This document shows, piece after piece, positions 27,320 to 35,746 of a stretch of DNA of 64,000 nucleotides. The DNA comes from Streptomyces sp. NBC_01296 (GTDB lineage Bacteria; Actinomycetota; Actinomycetes; Streptomycetales; Streptomycetaceae), in NCBI RefSeq assembly GCF_035984415.1, contig NZ_CP130720.1, positions 6,882,001 to 6,946,000 of the forward strand, in the 5' to 3' direction. Position 1 is the stretch's first letter; every line of letters starts with the position of its first letter. Made by a program: the position numbers and the translations under genes. The notes under the pieces are model-generated. The model worked only from the letters and a program-made list of their open reading frames with translations. It had not been told where the DNA came from and made no database searches.

Positions 27320-27964
27320 ATGCGCACAGGCATCATCGGCACCGGGCGGATCGGTTCCACCCTCGCGCGGATCCTGGTGGCCGCCGGGCACGAGGTCTTA
27401 TTGGCCAATGCCCGCGGCCCCAAGTCCATCGGCCCGTTACTGGCCGAACTGGGCCCGGCGGCCTCGGCGGCGCACCCCGCCGAGGTCGCCGACCGGGCCG
27501 AACTGCTGGTGCTGATGGTGCCGTACGCGAGCATCCAGGGGCTCTTTCCGACCGCGGCCGTGCAGGACAAGGTGCTGGTGGACGCCACCAACGCGTTCGG
27601 CGGCGCGGGCGCACCCGCGGATCTGGGCGACCGCAGTTCCAGCGAACTGGTCGCCGAGTGGTATCCCGGCGCCCGCGTCGTGAAATCCCTGAACACCATG
27701 CATTTCGAGACTCTCGCCGTCGCTGGGGGCACCTCCCGGGCGAAGCCCAGGGGGAGCACCGCGGGGGGCGAACGCCTGGCCCATTTCACGGCGGGCGACG
27801 ACGAGAAGGCAAAGGAAATCGTCGCGGGAGTCATCACGGATCTGGGATTCGCCCCCGTCGACACCGGCTCGCTGCACTCCGGAGGAATTCTCCAGCAGCC
27901 CGGCGGGCCCCTTTTCAACCGGCCGCTCACGGAAGCGCAGGCGCTGGCATGGATATCTCACTGA
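27320..27964 (+). CDS. NADP-binding F420-dependent reductase-like protein with internal mini-repeat and two TTA codons
   Basis: A 214-aa Rossmann protein of the NADPH:F420 oxidoreductase/ProC-like fold. MRTGIIGTGRIGSTLARIL is the dinucleotide motif, followed by ELLVLMVPYASI and VVKSLNTMHFE typical of this family. Two TTA codons occur (27398-27400 and 27437-27439), implying dependence on the bldA tRNA. Residues about 135-148 (AGGTSRAKPRGST) are encoded by an inserted Streptomyces-type mini-palindrome. The 3' end overlaps the ferredoxin-like gene by 16 bp, so translation of the hydroxylase operon may be coupled to it. Confidence 0.85.
   Translation: MRTGIIGTGRIGSTLARILVAAGHEVLLANARGPKSIGPLLAELGPAASAAHPAEVADRAELLVLMVPYASIQGLFPTAAVQDKVLVDATNAFGGAGAPADLGDRSSSELVAEWYPGARVVKSLNTMHFETLAVAGGTSRAKPRGSTAGGERLAHFTAGDDEKAKEIVAGVITDLGFAPVDTGSLHSGGILQQPGGPLFNRPLTEAQALAWISH
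27721..27760 (+). repeat. Streptomyces-type miniature palindromic element inside a gene
   Basis: 40 bp with the GCTGGGGGCACCTCCC ... GGGGGAGCACC layout of short interspersed repeats seen widely in Streptomyces genomes. It can fold into a hairpin around GGGC-GAA-GCCC. Here it is inserted in frame in a coding sequence, adding about 13 residues. Confidence 0.65.
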
Positions 27965-28518
27965 ACGTGAACGGAAGACCCGAGCAGTTCTCGGCCGAGC
28001 CGAACGAGCTGCTGGTGGAGCGGCTGCGCGACGGCCTCGGGCTGACCGGCACCAAGGTCGGCTGCGACACCGGCCAGTGCGGTACCTGCGTCGTCCGGCT
28101 CGACGGCCGGTCCGTCAAGAGCTGCCTGATCCTCACCGCGTCGGCGGCCGGCTCCCGGGTGACCACCATCGAGGGCGTCACCGAGCGGGGCGGCGAACTC
28201 ACCGGCCTCCAGGAGGCCCTGCGCCAGGAGCACGGCACCCAGTGCGGGTTCTGCACCCCCGGCATGGTGATGGCCCTCGGCGAGCTCGTCGAGAACACCG
28301 CCGACCGCGAGGCGCCCACCGAGCCCGAGATCCGCGAGTGGCTCACGGGCAACCTGTGCCGCTGCACCGGCTACCACAGCGTCGTACGGGGCGTGCAGCG
28401 CGCCTGTTCCGCCGCCCGGGCCGAGATCCCCGAGGAGATCAGCGAGGGCGCCGCCGTCACTGCCTCCGCCGCGTCCGCCGCGTCCGCCTCGGCCTCCGCG
28501 TCCGGCAAGGAGGTGTGA
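27949..28518 (+). CDS. Molybdenum hydroxylase small subunit, [2Fe-2S] protein (CoxS/XdhA type)
   Basis: A 189-aa iron-sulfur subunit with two 2Fe-2S clusters. The plant-type ferredoxin site is VGCDTGQCGTCVVRLDG with a later Cys in SVKSCL (about 42-65). The second cluster is held by QCGFCTPGMVM and NLCRCTGYHSVVRGV (about 100-150). The tail after 160 is an Ala/Ser low-complexity run not found in most homologues. It passes electrons from the Mo centre to FAD in a xanthine oxidase-family enzyme. First of three coupled genes. Confidence 0.93.
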   Translation: MDISLNVNGRPEQFSAEPNELLVERLRDGLGLTGTKVGCDTGQCGTCVVRLDGRSVKSCLILTASAAGSRVTTIEGVTERGGELTGLQEALRQEHGTQCGFCTPGMVMALGELVENTADREAPTEPEIREWLTGNLCRCTGYHSVVRGVQRACSAARAEIPEEISEGAAVTASAASAASASASASGKEV

Positions 28519-28523
28519 GGGAG

Positions 28524-30929
28524 ATGACCGCAGTGACGGGGGAGGTTCCCCTCCAGGGATCGGGCCTGCTCGGACAGCCGCTGGACGCCCGCGAGGATCC
28601 GCAGCTGCTGCGCGGCGAGGCCAAGTACGTGGCCGACATCGACCTGCCGGGCACCGCCCACATGGCGATCCTCGGCAGCCCGGTGGCCCACGCGAAGATC
28701 CTCTCCATCGAGACCAAGGCCGCCGAGCAGATGCCCGGTGTGCTCAAGGTGGCCACCGCCGCCGACTTCACCGACGTCATGCCGCTGCCCTGCATCTGGA
28801 TCCCCGGCGGCGTCGAGAGCCACTTCCCGCCCCACCCCTACGGACTTCCCGGCGCCCGCCCGGTCCTGACCGGCGACGCCGTCCGGCACGTCGGCGACCC
28901 GATCGCCGTGGTCGTCGCCGAGACCCCGCGCCAGGCCGCCGCCGCGCTGGCCGCCATCGCCGTCGAGTACGAACCGCTGCCCGTGGTCACCCGGGCCGAC
29001 GACGCACTCGCCGAGGGCGCGCCCCAGCTGCACGAGGCCGTACCGGGCAACCTGAACGCGTACTGGACCTGCGGCGACAAGGACCGCACCGAAGCGGCCC
29101 TCGCCGAAGCCGAGGTCACCGTCGAGCTCGACCTGGTCAACCAGCGCACCATCAACAGCCCCATCGAGCCGCGCGGCGCCGTCGGCGACTACAACGCAGC
29201 CACCGACGAGTACACGCTCTACGCCTCCACCCAGGGCCCGCACAACCACCGCTTCCTGCTCGCCGCGCTGGTCCTCGGCATCCCGTTCAACAAGCTCCGG
29301 GTGATCGCCCCGACCGTCGGCGGCAGCTTCGGCACCAAGGGCTACCTCTACCCCGACATGGCGCTGGTCCTGCTGCTCTCCAAGGCGCTCCGCCGGCCCG
29401 TGAAGTGGGTGGACACCCGCACCGGCCTGATGAACTCCACCGTCCAGGGCCGCGACCACCGCCAGCACGTGGTGCTCGCCGGCACCCGCGACGGCCGGAT
29501 GACCGGCCTGTGGGCCACCAGCTACGCCAACCTCGGCGCGTACCCCTCCACCATCGGCCCCGGTGTCGCCACCGCCCTGATGGGCCGCTCCATCAGCGGC
29601 ATGTACGACATCCCCGCCGCCTTCTGCGAGGTTTACGCAGCCTTCACCAACACCGTCTCGCTCGGCGCCCAGCGCGGCAGCGGGCGCGCCGAGGCCGCCT
29701 TCTTGATGGAGCGGCTCGTCGACCGGTACGCCTCCGAGATCGGCATGGACCCGGCGGCCGTCCGGCGCATGAACCTGGTGCCGAAGGAGAAGTTCCCGTA
29801 CGACAACGGCCTCGGCTGGACGTACGACTCCGGGGACTACCAGCTGAACTTCGACAAGGCGATGGAGCTGTCGGGCTACGCCGACATGCCCGCCCGCAAG
29901 GCCGAGGCCCGCACCCGCGGCAAGCGGCTCGGCGTGGGCCTGGCCACCTACGTGGCCATCTGCGGCGTCGGCCCCTCCACCCGGATGTCCAAGGAGGGCA
30001 TGCTCGGCGGCACCTGGGAGAGCGCGAACATCCGCGTCCACCCGACCGGCGAGGTCACCGTCACCGTCGGCTCCGCCTCCACCGGCCAGAGCCACCACAC
30101 GGTCTTCGCGCAGGTGGCCGCCGACGAGCTCGGCATCGACCCGGCCCTGGTCCAGGTGTACGAGGGGGACACCCTCAAGGCCCCGTACGGGCAGGGCACG
30201 TACGGCTCGCGCTCCTACAGCATGGCCGCGCCCGCCGTCGCCCTCACCGCCCGGAAGATCAAGGCCAAGCTGGTCAAGGCCGGGGCCGTGTTCCTCGGAG
30301 TCCCCGAGGAGAAGGTCGTCTACGCGGGCGGCAAGGTCTACGAAGAGGGCAACGAGGAGAACACCAAGACGTTCGCCGAGCTGGCGATGGCCATGTGGTA
30401 CGGCTGGGGGCTGCCCCACGAGATCGAACCCGCCATCGACGAGACCACCCACTTCGACCCGCCGGACTTCAACTACCCCTTCGGCACGCACGTCGCCGTC
30501 GTCGAGGTCGACGAACTCACCGGCGAGACCGAGGTGGTGGCGTACACCGCCGTCGACGACGCCGGCAACATCGGCAACCCGAAGATCGTCCTCGGGCAGA
30601 TCGAGGGCAGCATCACGCACGGCCTCGGCCAGGCGCTGATGGAGGCCGCCGTCTACGACGAACAGGGCCTGCTCGTCAGCTCCGACCTGACCAAGTACGC
30701 CCTGCCGCGCGCCGCGGACGTGCCGTTCTTCACCCTCGACAAGACCACCACGCCCAGCCCGCACAACCCGCTGGGCGCCAAGGGCGCCGGCGAGATCGCC
30801 ACCGTGCCGCCCGCCGCGGCCGTCGTCAACGCGGTCGTCGACGCCCTGTCCGACCTGGGCGTGCAGCACATCGACATGCCGCTCACCCCCGAGAAGGTCT
30901 GGCGCCGCCTGCGAGGAGAAGCCGAGTGA
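28524..30929 (+). CDS. Molybdenum hydroxylase large subunit (molybdopterin-binding, xanthine oxidase family)
   Basis: An 801-aa catalytic subunit binding Mo-molybdopterin cytosine dinucleotide. Domains: aldehyde oxidase a/b hammerhead (about 20-130), then Moco-binding halves 1 and 2. QGPHNHRFLLAALVLGI, VGGSFGTKGYLYPDMA and LGAKGAGEIATVPPAAAVVNA are family motifs, the last with the active-site Glu. The form I CO dehydrogenase signature AYxCSFR is absent (GAQRGSGRAEAAF is found), so it is an aldehyde or N-heterocycle hydroxylase. ATG chosen: AAGGAGG lies 10 bases upstream. Confidence 0.92.
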   Translation: MTAVTGEVPLQGSGLLGQPLDAREDPQLLRGEAKYVADIDLPGTAHMAILGSPVAHAKILSIETKAAEQMPGVLKVATAADFTDVMPLPCIWIPGGVESHFPPHPYGLPGARPVLTGDAVRHVGDPIAVVVAETPRQAAAALAAIAVEYEPLPVVTRADDALAEGAPQLHEAVPGNLNAYWTCGDKDRTEAALAEAEVTVELDLVNQRTINSPIEPRGAVGDYNAATDEYTLYASTQGPHNHRFLLAALVLGIPFNKLRVIAPTVGGSFGTKGYLYPDMALVLLLSKALRRPVKWVDTRTGLMNSTVQGRDHRQHVVLAGTRDGRMTGLWATSYANLGAYPSTIGPGVATALMGRSISGMYDIPAAFCEVYAAFTNTVSLGAQRGSGRAEAAFLMERLVDRYASEIGMDPAAVRRMNLVPKEKFPYDNGLGWTYDSGDYQLNFDKAMELSGYADMPARKAEARTRGKRLGVGLATYVAICGVGPSTRMSKEGMLGGTWESANIRVHPTGEVTVTVGSASTGQSHHTVFAQVAADELGIDPALVQVYEGDTLKAPYGQGTYGSRSYSMAAPAVALTARKIKAKLVKAGAVFLGVPEEKVVYAGGKVYEEGNEENTKTFAELAMAMWYGWGLPHEIEPAIDETTHFDPPDFNYPFGTHVAVVEVDELTGETEVVAYTAVDDAGNIGNPKIVLGQIEGSITHGLGQALMEAAVYDEQGLLVSSDLTKYALPRAADVPFFTLDKTTTPSPHNPLGAKGAGEIATVPPAAAVVNAVVDALSDLGVQHIDMPLTPEKVWRRLRGEAE

Positions 30930-31750
30930 TCCTCACCGAGTTCGACTACGTACGGCCCGTCGGCCTCGCCGAGGCGCTGACCCTGCTCTCCGGCACCCCG
31001 GGCGCCCGGGTGCTGGCCGGCGGCCAGAGCCTGCTGCCCGGGCTGCGCACCGGTGAGGACACCGCCCGGCTCCTCGTCGACGTACGCCACCTCGAGGAGC
31101 TCCGCGGCATCGAGCGGACCGCCGACGGGATCCGGATCGGCGCGCTCACCACGCTCGCGCAGCTCGCCGCCCACCCGGGCGTCCTCGCCGAGGCCCCGGA
31201 GGTGGCCGCCGCCGCCCGGGCCAACGGGGACCCCCAGGTCCGCAACCTCGGCACCGCCGGCGGGAACCTCGCCGCCGGCGGGCGCGCCACCGACCTGCCG
31301 GTCGCGGCCATCGCCGCCGACGCCCGGGTCGAACTGGCCGGACCCGGCGGGCGGTCGAGCGTGGGCGCCGAGGAGTTCACCGTCTCCGGGGTGCCCGCCG
31401 GGGCCGTGGTCACCGCACTGCTGGTGCCCGCCGCCGGGCGGGCCGCCGCCTTCGAGAAGACCGCCGACCGGGCCACCCGCTACCCGGTCTGCGCCGCCGC
31501 CGTACGGATCACCCCCGACGGGCCGCGCATCGCGGTCACCGGGGCCACCGCCCGCCCGCTGCGGCTGCACGGGGTCGAGGACCGGCTGCGCGGGGGCCCG
31601 TACACGACGGAGGCCGTGCTCGCGGCCTTCCGCGCCGAGCCCAGGGAGCTGTTCGTCCCCGGGCGCGGTACCTCGGCCGAATACCTCGGCCACCTCGCGG
31701 GGGTGCTCACCGCCCGCGCGCTGCAGAGGGCAGACCAGGCCCTCGCCTGA
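30926..31750 (+). CDS. Molybdenum hydroxylase medium subunit, FAD-binding (CoxM type)
   Basis: A 274-aa FAD subunit starting at GTG within the large-subunit stop (GTGA). The flavin-binding motif ARVLAGGQSLLPGL lies at about 27-40, and the second one RNLGTAGGNLAAGGRATD at about 107-124. The C-terminal CO-dehydrogenase flavoprotein domain follows. Together with the two upstream genes it completes a three-subunit S-M-L hydroxylase. Gene order S-L-M differs from the coxMSL order of CO dehydrogenases. Confidence 0.93.
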   Translation: MILTEFDYVRPVGLAEALTLLSGTPGARVLAGGQSLLPGLRTGEDTARLLVDVRHLEELRGIERTADGIRIGALTTLAQLAAHPGVLAEAPEVAAAARANGDPQVRNLGTAGGNLAAGGRATDLPVAAIAADARVELAGPGGRSSVGAEEFTVSGVPAGAVVTALLVPAAGRAAAFEKTADRATRYPVCAAAVRITPDGPRIAVTGATARPLRLHGVEDRLRGGPYTTEAVLAAFRAEPRELFVPGRGTSAEYLGHLAGVLTARALQRADQALA

Positions 31751-31776
31751 CCGCCCACCACGGGGGAGTTGACGCA

Positions 31777-33042
31777 GTGGCCGAATTGTCCAGGACGACC
31801 ACGGGGGTTCCGGCACCACCGGCCGCCCAGGCGGCCGCCGCGGCACCCAGAGGCTCCGGCTTCTGGGTGGTCGGGGCGGTCCTCGTCCTGCTGATGCTCT
31901 CCTCGTCCGTACCCTCCGCCCTCTACGTGCTCTACCAGGAGAGATGGGGCCTGTCCTCCGGCATGATCACGGTGGTCTTCGCGCTGTACGCGGTCACCGT
32001 GCTGATCGGGCTCCTGCTGTTCGGATCCCTCTCGGACACCCTGGGCCGGCGCCCCGTCCTCGGCGTCGGCCTGGTCCTGGCGATCGTCTCCATGGGGCTG
32101 TTCGCCGGGGCCCAGGGGCTCGGGCTGCTGCTGGCCGCCCGCGCCGTGCAGGGGCTCGCGGTGGGCCTGGCCACCGGGGCGATGGGCGCAGCCCTGCTCG
32201 AACTCACCCCCCGCTCGCGGCCGGCGCTCGGCGCCCAGGTCAACAGCGCGGGGCCGACGGTGGGGATCGGGCTCGGCGGGATCGGGGCCGGGCTGCTCGT
32301 CCAGTACGCGCCCGCCCCGACCGTGCTCAGCTACCTGCTGCTGGTCGCCGCCTTCGCGGTGACGTTGGTGGGGGTGTTCAGGATGCGTGAGAGCGCTCCC
32401 GAGGCCCGCTCCGGCGGCCTCATGCGGATCAGCGCACGCCGGATCCATGTCCCGGCCGCCGTACGGGGCCGGTTCGCGATCCTCGTCCTGACCATCGTCG
32501 CCGTCTGGTCGGTCGGCGGCTTCTACCTCTCCCTCGGGCCGCACCTGGCCCTGTCCTTGCTCCACAGCACGAACTACCTGGTCGGCGGGGCCACCGTGGC
32601 CCTGCTCGCGGGCGCCGCCACCGCGGCCCAGCTGCTGCTGGGCCGTACCGAGGCCCTGCGCACCGCCGTCCTGGGCCTGTGCGGGCTGCTGGCCGGGCTC
32701 GGCCTCGTCCTGCTTGCGCTGGGCCTCGGCTCGGCGCCCGTGTTCCTCGTGGCCACGGCGGTCCTCGGCAGCGGCTGGGGCGCGGCGTTCCTCGGCTCCT
32801 TCCGGGCGCTCAGCGCGCTGGCCGAACCGGCGCACCGCGGGGAACTGACCGCCGCCGTCTACGTCTTCGCGTACCTCGCGATGAGCGTGCCGGCGGTGCT
32901 CGCCGGAATGCTCACCAACATCCACGGACTGCACCGCACCTCGGTCGGCTTCATGGCCGCCGTCGCCGGGGTGTGCGCGCTGGCCCTGTTCGTCACGCTG
33001 CGGCTCGCCGCCCGCACCCGGGCCGAAGGGAGCACCACATGA
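31777..33042 (+). CDS. MFS transporter
   Basis: A 421-aa major facilitator with about 12 hydrophobic helices. The loop between TM2 and TM3 has the MFS motif A-like LFGSLSDTLGRRPVLG (about 78-93). The N-terminal 25 residues are Ala/Pro-rich and cytoplasmic. Substrate unknown; position after a Mo-hydroxylase operon suggests export or import of the island's substrate or product. GTG start with GGGGGAG upstream; its stop overlaps the kinase gene (ATGA). Confidence 0.88.
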   Translation: MAELSRTTTGVPAPPAAQAAAAAPRGSGFWVVGAVLVLLMLSSSVPSALYVLYQERWGLSSGMITVVFALYAVTVLIGLLLFGSLSDTLGRRPVLGVGLVLAIVSMGLFAGAQGLGLLLAARAVQGLAVGLATGAMGAALLELTPRSRPALGAQVNSAGPTVGIGLGGIGAGLLVQYAPAPTVLSYLLLVAAFAVTLVGVFRMRESAPEARSGGLMRISARRIHVPAAVRGRFAILVLTIVAVWSVGGFYLSLGPHLALSLLHSTNYLVGGATVALLAGAATAAQLLLGRTEALRTAVLGLCGLLAGLGLVLLALGLGSAPVFLVATAVLGSGWGAAFLGSFRALSALAEPAHRGELTAAVYVFAYLAMSVPAVLAGMLTNIHGLHRTSVGFMAAVAGVCALALFVTLRLAARTRAEGSTT

Positions 33043-34553
33043 AGGCTGCCGACATGAGCGCCGCCGAGCTGCGGTCCGCCCTGTTCGGGCTGGAGATCTT
33101 CGCAGGGCTCACCGAGGACCAGCTGGACTGGCTGGCCTCCGTTTCCGAACCCCGGGTGCTCGCCGACGGGGAGGTCCTCTTCCGGGACGGCGAGGAGGCC
33201 ACCGGCTTCCACGTCCTGCTCGCGGGCGGGCTGGTCGTCACCAAGGTCGTCGACGGCCGGGAGGAGGTGCTCACCCGGCACTCCACCGAGGAGGAGAGCG
33301 CCGCCGCCGAGGAGCACGACGGAAAGCCCTCCGCCGCGCACCGCTTCACCGGCGAGCTGCCGCTGCTGACGGACGGCGCGTACGTGGCCACCGCCGCAGC
33401 GAGCGGGCCGGCGACCACCGTCGTCGCGTACCCGAAGCCGGTGTTCTTCGAGATGCTGACCCGCTGCCACGGGGTGGCGGCCGTGCTGATCCCGGTGCTG
33501 GCCTGGCGGATCAAGTCCTCCGAGGTGCAGGCCCGCAAGCGGGCCACCGTCGAGGCGCTCGGCACCCTGGCCGCCGGCCTCGCGCACGAGCTGAACAACC
33601 CGGCGGCCGCCGTGGCCCGGGCCGCCCAGGAGCTGGCACCGGCCCTGGACGGGCTCACCCGGACCGCCCAGGCCTGGGGCGCCGCCGCGACGGGCGCGGA
33701 GCGTGCCGTACTCGACCGGCTGGCCGAGGAGCTCGACAAGCTGCCGCCGCCGGTCACCACCGATCCGCTCGCCCAGGCCGACGCCGAGGAGGAGATCGCC
33801 GACTGGGCCGAGGAGGCGGGCACCGAACGGCCCGGGCTGCTCGGCTCGGGGATCTCGGACCTCGGGCTGGAACTGGGCTGGCTGCTGGAGCGGCTGGAAG
33901 GGGTCGGGGAACCGGCCCTGCCCGTGGCCCTGGACCACCTGGCGGCCCTGCTGGAGATCCGCTCGCTCGCCGCGGAACTGCGCGCGGCCGGCCCGAGGAT
34001 CTCCCAACTGGTCGCCGCCACCCGGGATTACGCCAATCTCGACCGGGCGCCCGAACAGCGTTTCGCGGTGGCCGACGGGATCGAGAACACACTGGTCGTG
34101 CTGCGTTCCAAGCTCGCCGGCATCACCATCGTGCGTGCGTACGAGCCGGATCTGCCCGAACTGACGGGCTACCCCAGCGAGTTGAACCAGGTGTGGACCA
34201 ACCTGGTCGACAACGCGGCCGAGGCCATGGAGGGCGCCGGCACGCTCACCCTGCGGGTCCGCGCCGAGGGCGTCTGCCTCGTCGTGGAGATCGCCGACAC
34301 CGGCCGCGGCATCCCCGAGGACTCCCTGCCGCGGATCTTCGAACCCTTCTACACGACCAAGGACGTGGGGAAGGGAACGGGCCTCGGACTGCACCTCAGC
34401 TACCGCATCGTGACCCAGCGCCACCACGGCTCGATCACCGCCCGCTCGCGTCCCGGCGAGACCCGGATGGTCGTACGGCTGCCGCTCACCGCGTCCGCCG
34501 CCTGCGCCGAAACACCTGATGAACCCACCTCCACCCGCTCCACCACCCGTTGA
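33039..34553 (+). CDS. Soluble histidine kinase with N-terminal cyclic-nucleotide-binding domain
   Basis: A 504-aa kinase without membrane segments. A CRP-type cNMP-binding domain (about 15-150: VLADGEVLFRDGEEATGFHV and a beta barrel) precedes the H-box TLAAGLAHELNNPAAAV (phospho-His near 184). HATPase domain motifs are NQVWTNLVDNAAEAM (N), IADTGRGIPED (G1), FEPFYTTKDVGKGTGLGL (F/G2). No receiver gene is adjacent; the closest orphan receiver is the FAD oxidoreductase fusion at 8991-10712. Related kinases accompany thioredoxin-reductase-like proteins in other bacteria, as far as I recall. Confidence 0.9.
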   Translation: MKAADMSAAELRSALFGLEIFAGLTEDQLDWLASVSEPRVLADGEVLFRDGEEATGFHVLLAGGLVVTKVVDGREEVLTRHSTEEESAAAEEHDGKPSAAHRFTGELPLLTDGAYVATAAASGPATTVVAYPKPVFFEMLTRCHGVAAVLIPVLAWRIKSSEVQARKRATVEALGTLAAGLAHELNNPAAAVARAAQELAPALDGLTRTAQAWGAAATGAERAVLDRLAEELDKLPPPVTTDPLAQADAEEEIADWAEEAGTERPGLLGSGISDLGLELGWLLERLEGVGEPALPVALDHLAALLEIRSLAAELRAAGPRISQLVAATRDYANLDRAPEQRFAVADGIENTLVVLRSKLAGITIVRAYEPDLPELTGYPSELNQVWTNLVDNAAEAMEGAGTLTLRVRAEGVCLVVEIADTGRGIPEDSLPRIFEPFYTTKDVGKGTGLGLHLSYRIVTQRHHGSITARSRPGETRMVVRLPLTASAACAETPDEPTSTRSTTR

Positions 34554-34568
34554 ACGAATGGAGTCGAC

Positions 34569-34910
34569 ATGGCCAAGTACGACATCTCCAAGCTGCACCC
34601 GGTGTTCGTCCGCCAGATGGAGGCGCTGGCCGCCCTGGACATCGAGGCGGTGATGAAGAACTACACCGACGACGCCGTCCTGCTGCGCTTCGAGGGGGTC
34701 TCCGTCGGGATCGAGGCCGTGCGCGAGACGTTCACGGGCTACCTCACGGTGAAGCCCACGCTGGTGGAACTCCAGGAGTACATCGAGACCGAGGACACGA
34801 TCTTCTACCGCGCGATCATGAATCTGAACGGCGAACCGGAGCACGCGTTCGGGACACTTGTGGTCCGCGATGGCCGGATCTGGCGCCAGACCGCCGGTTT
34901 CGGCGGCTGA
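34569..34910 (+). CDS. NTF2/SnoaL-like protein (copy 4)
   Basis: A 113-aa NTF2-like protein closing the island. VFVRQMEALAALDIEAVMKN followed by YTDDAVLLRFEGVSVGIEAV is the typical helix/strand start, and GTLVVRDGRIWRQTAGF the end. It starts 15 bp after the kinase stop and so probably belongs to the same transcript. Distinct in sequence from copies 1-3. Confidence 0.85.
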   Translation: MAKYDISKLHPVFVRQMEALAALDIEAVMKNYTDDAVLLRFEGVSVGIEAVRETFTGYLTVKPTLVELQEYIETEDTIFYRAIMNLNGEPEHAFGTLVVRDGRIWRQTAGFGG

Positions 34911-35027
34911 CCACCGATATCTGGGTAGCGTGTGCGGGGAGGGCGAAGGCAGCGCCCTCCCCGCACGTGCAGGCCCCGCCGGAGACCGCGGCGAGGGCCT
35001 GGCTGGTGAAATGGCAAAGGGGAGGTC

Positions 35028-35675
35028 ATGGAACGCGAAACCGGGCGTGTCGAGGCATTCAGTGACGGGGTATTCGCCATCGTCATCACGATTCTCGTTC
35101 TGGAACTAAAGGTTCCGGAGGAAACGGGAACGGACTTCTGGCACGGCGTGTGGGAACAGTGGCCGCACTATGCCGCATACGTGGTGAGTTTCCTCATCAT
35201 CGGCGTGATGTGGGTGAATCACCACACCATCTTCAGTCACCTCAAGCGGGTGGACCGGCCGCTGTTGTTCCTGAATCTCATGGTGCTGATGGTGGTGTCG
35301 GTGATTCCGTACACCACCACCGTGCTGGCCGAGCACCTCGTCGAGGAGGGCGGCTCCGCCAACGCCGCCGCGATCCTCTACAGTTCGGTCACCGTCGTCT
35401 ACGCGCTGGCATTCCTGGCCTTCTGGTGGTACGTCACCCGCGTCGGCCACCTGTTCCACGAACGGGTGGACAAGGAGGGCGCCCGGGCCACCCGCGTACG
35501 CTTCGGCCTCGGCGCCGTGGCGTACCCCTTGACCGTTCTCCTGTCCTTCTTCTCCGCACCGCTCACTCTCGTCGCACACTTCCTGATCGCGCTCTACTAT
35601 GCGGCGAACCAGATCCCGATCCCCCTCGTGGTAGAGGAAGAGCGGCTCGAATCTGCCAGCGACCTCAGGAAGTAG
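35028..35675 (+). CDS. TMEM175-family (DUF1211) membrane protein, putative K+ channel
   Basis: A 215-aa protein with six hydrophobic helices. The diagnostic motif RVEAFSDGVFAIVITILVLE is at residues 6-25, matching the FSD signature of TM1 in TMEM175 proteins. WVNHHTIFSHLKRVDRPLLF and SVIPYTTTVLAEH follow. Bacterial members form tetrameric potassium-permeable channels. The gene stands alone, 117 bp after the island, so its promoter is probably at 34911-35027. Confidence 0.9.
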   Translation: MERETGRVEAFSDGVFAIVITILVLELKVPEETGTDFWHGVWEQWPHYAAYVVSFLIIGVMWVNHHTIFSHLKRVDRPLLFLNLMVLMVVSVIPYTTTVLAEHLVEEGGSANAAAILYSSVTVVYALAFLAFWWYVTRVGHLFHERVDKEGARATRVRFGLGAVAYPLTVLLSFFSAPLTLVAHFLIALYYAANQIPIPLVVEEERLESASDLRK

Positions 35676-35746
35676 CCGCCGTGGCCTACGGCCGTTCTGC
35701 ACGGTCAAGTAGGGTATTGGATCTAGTGGTCGCGGGGGAGGCCCAG

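Noticed and set aside
28524..30929. Large subunit considered as CO dehydrogenase CoxL
   Set aside because: The AYxCSFR active-site loop is absent; GAQRGSGRAEAAF is found instead.
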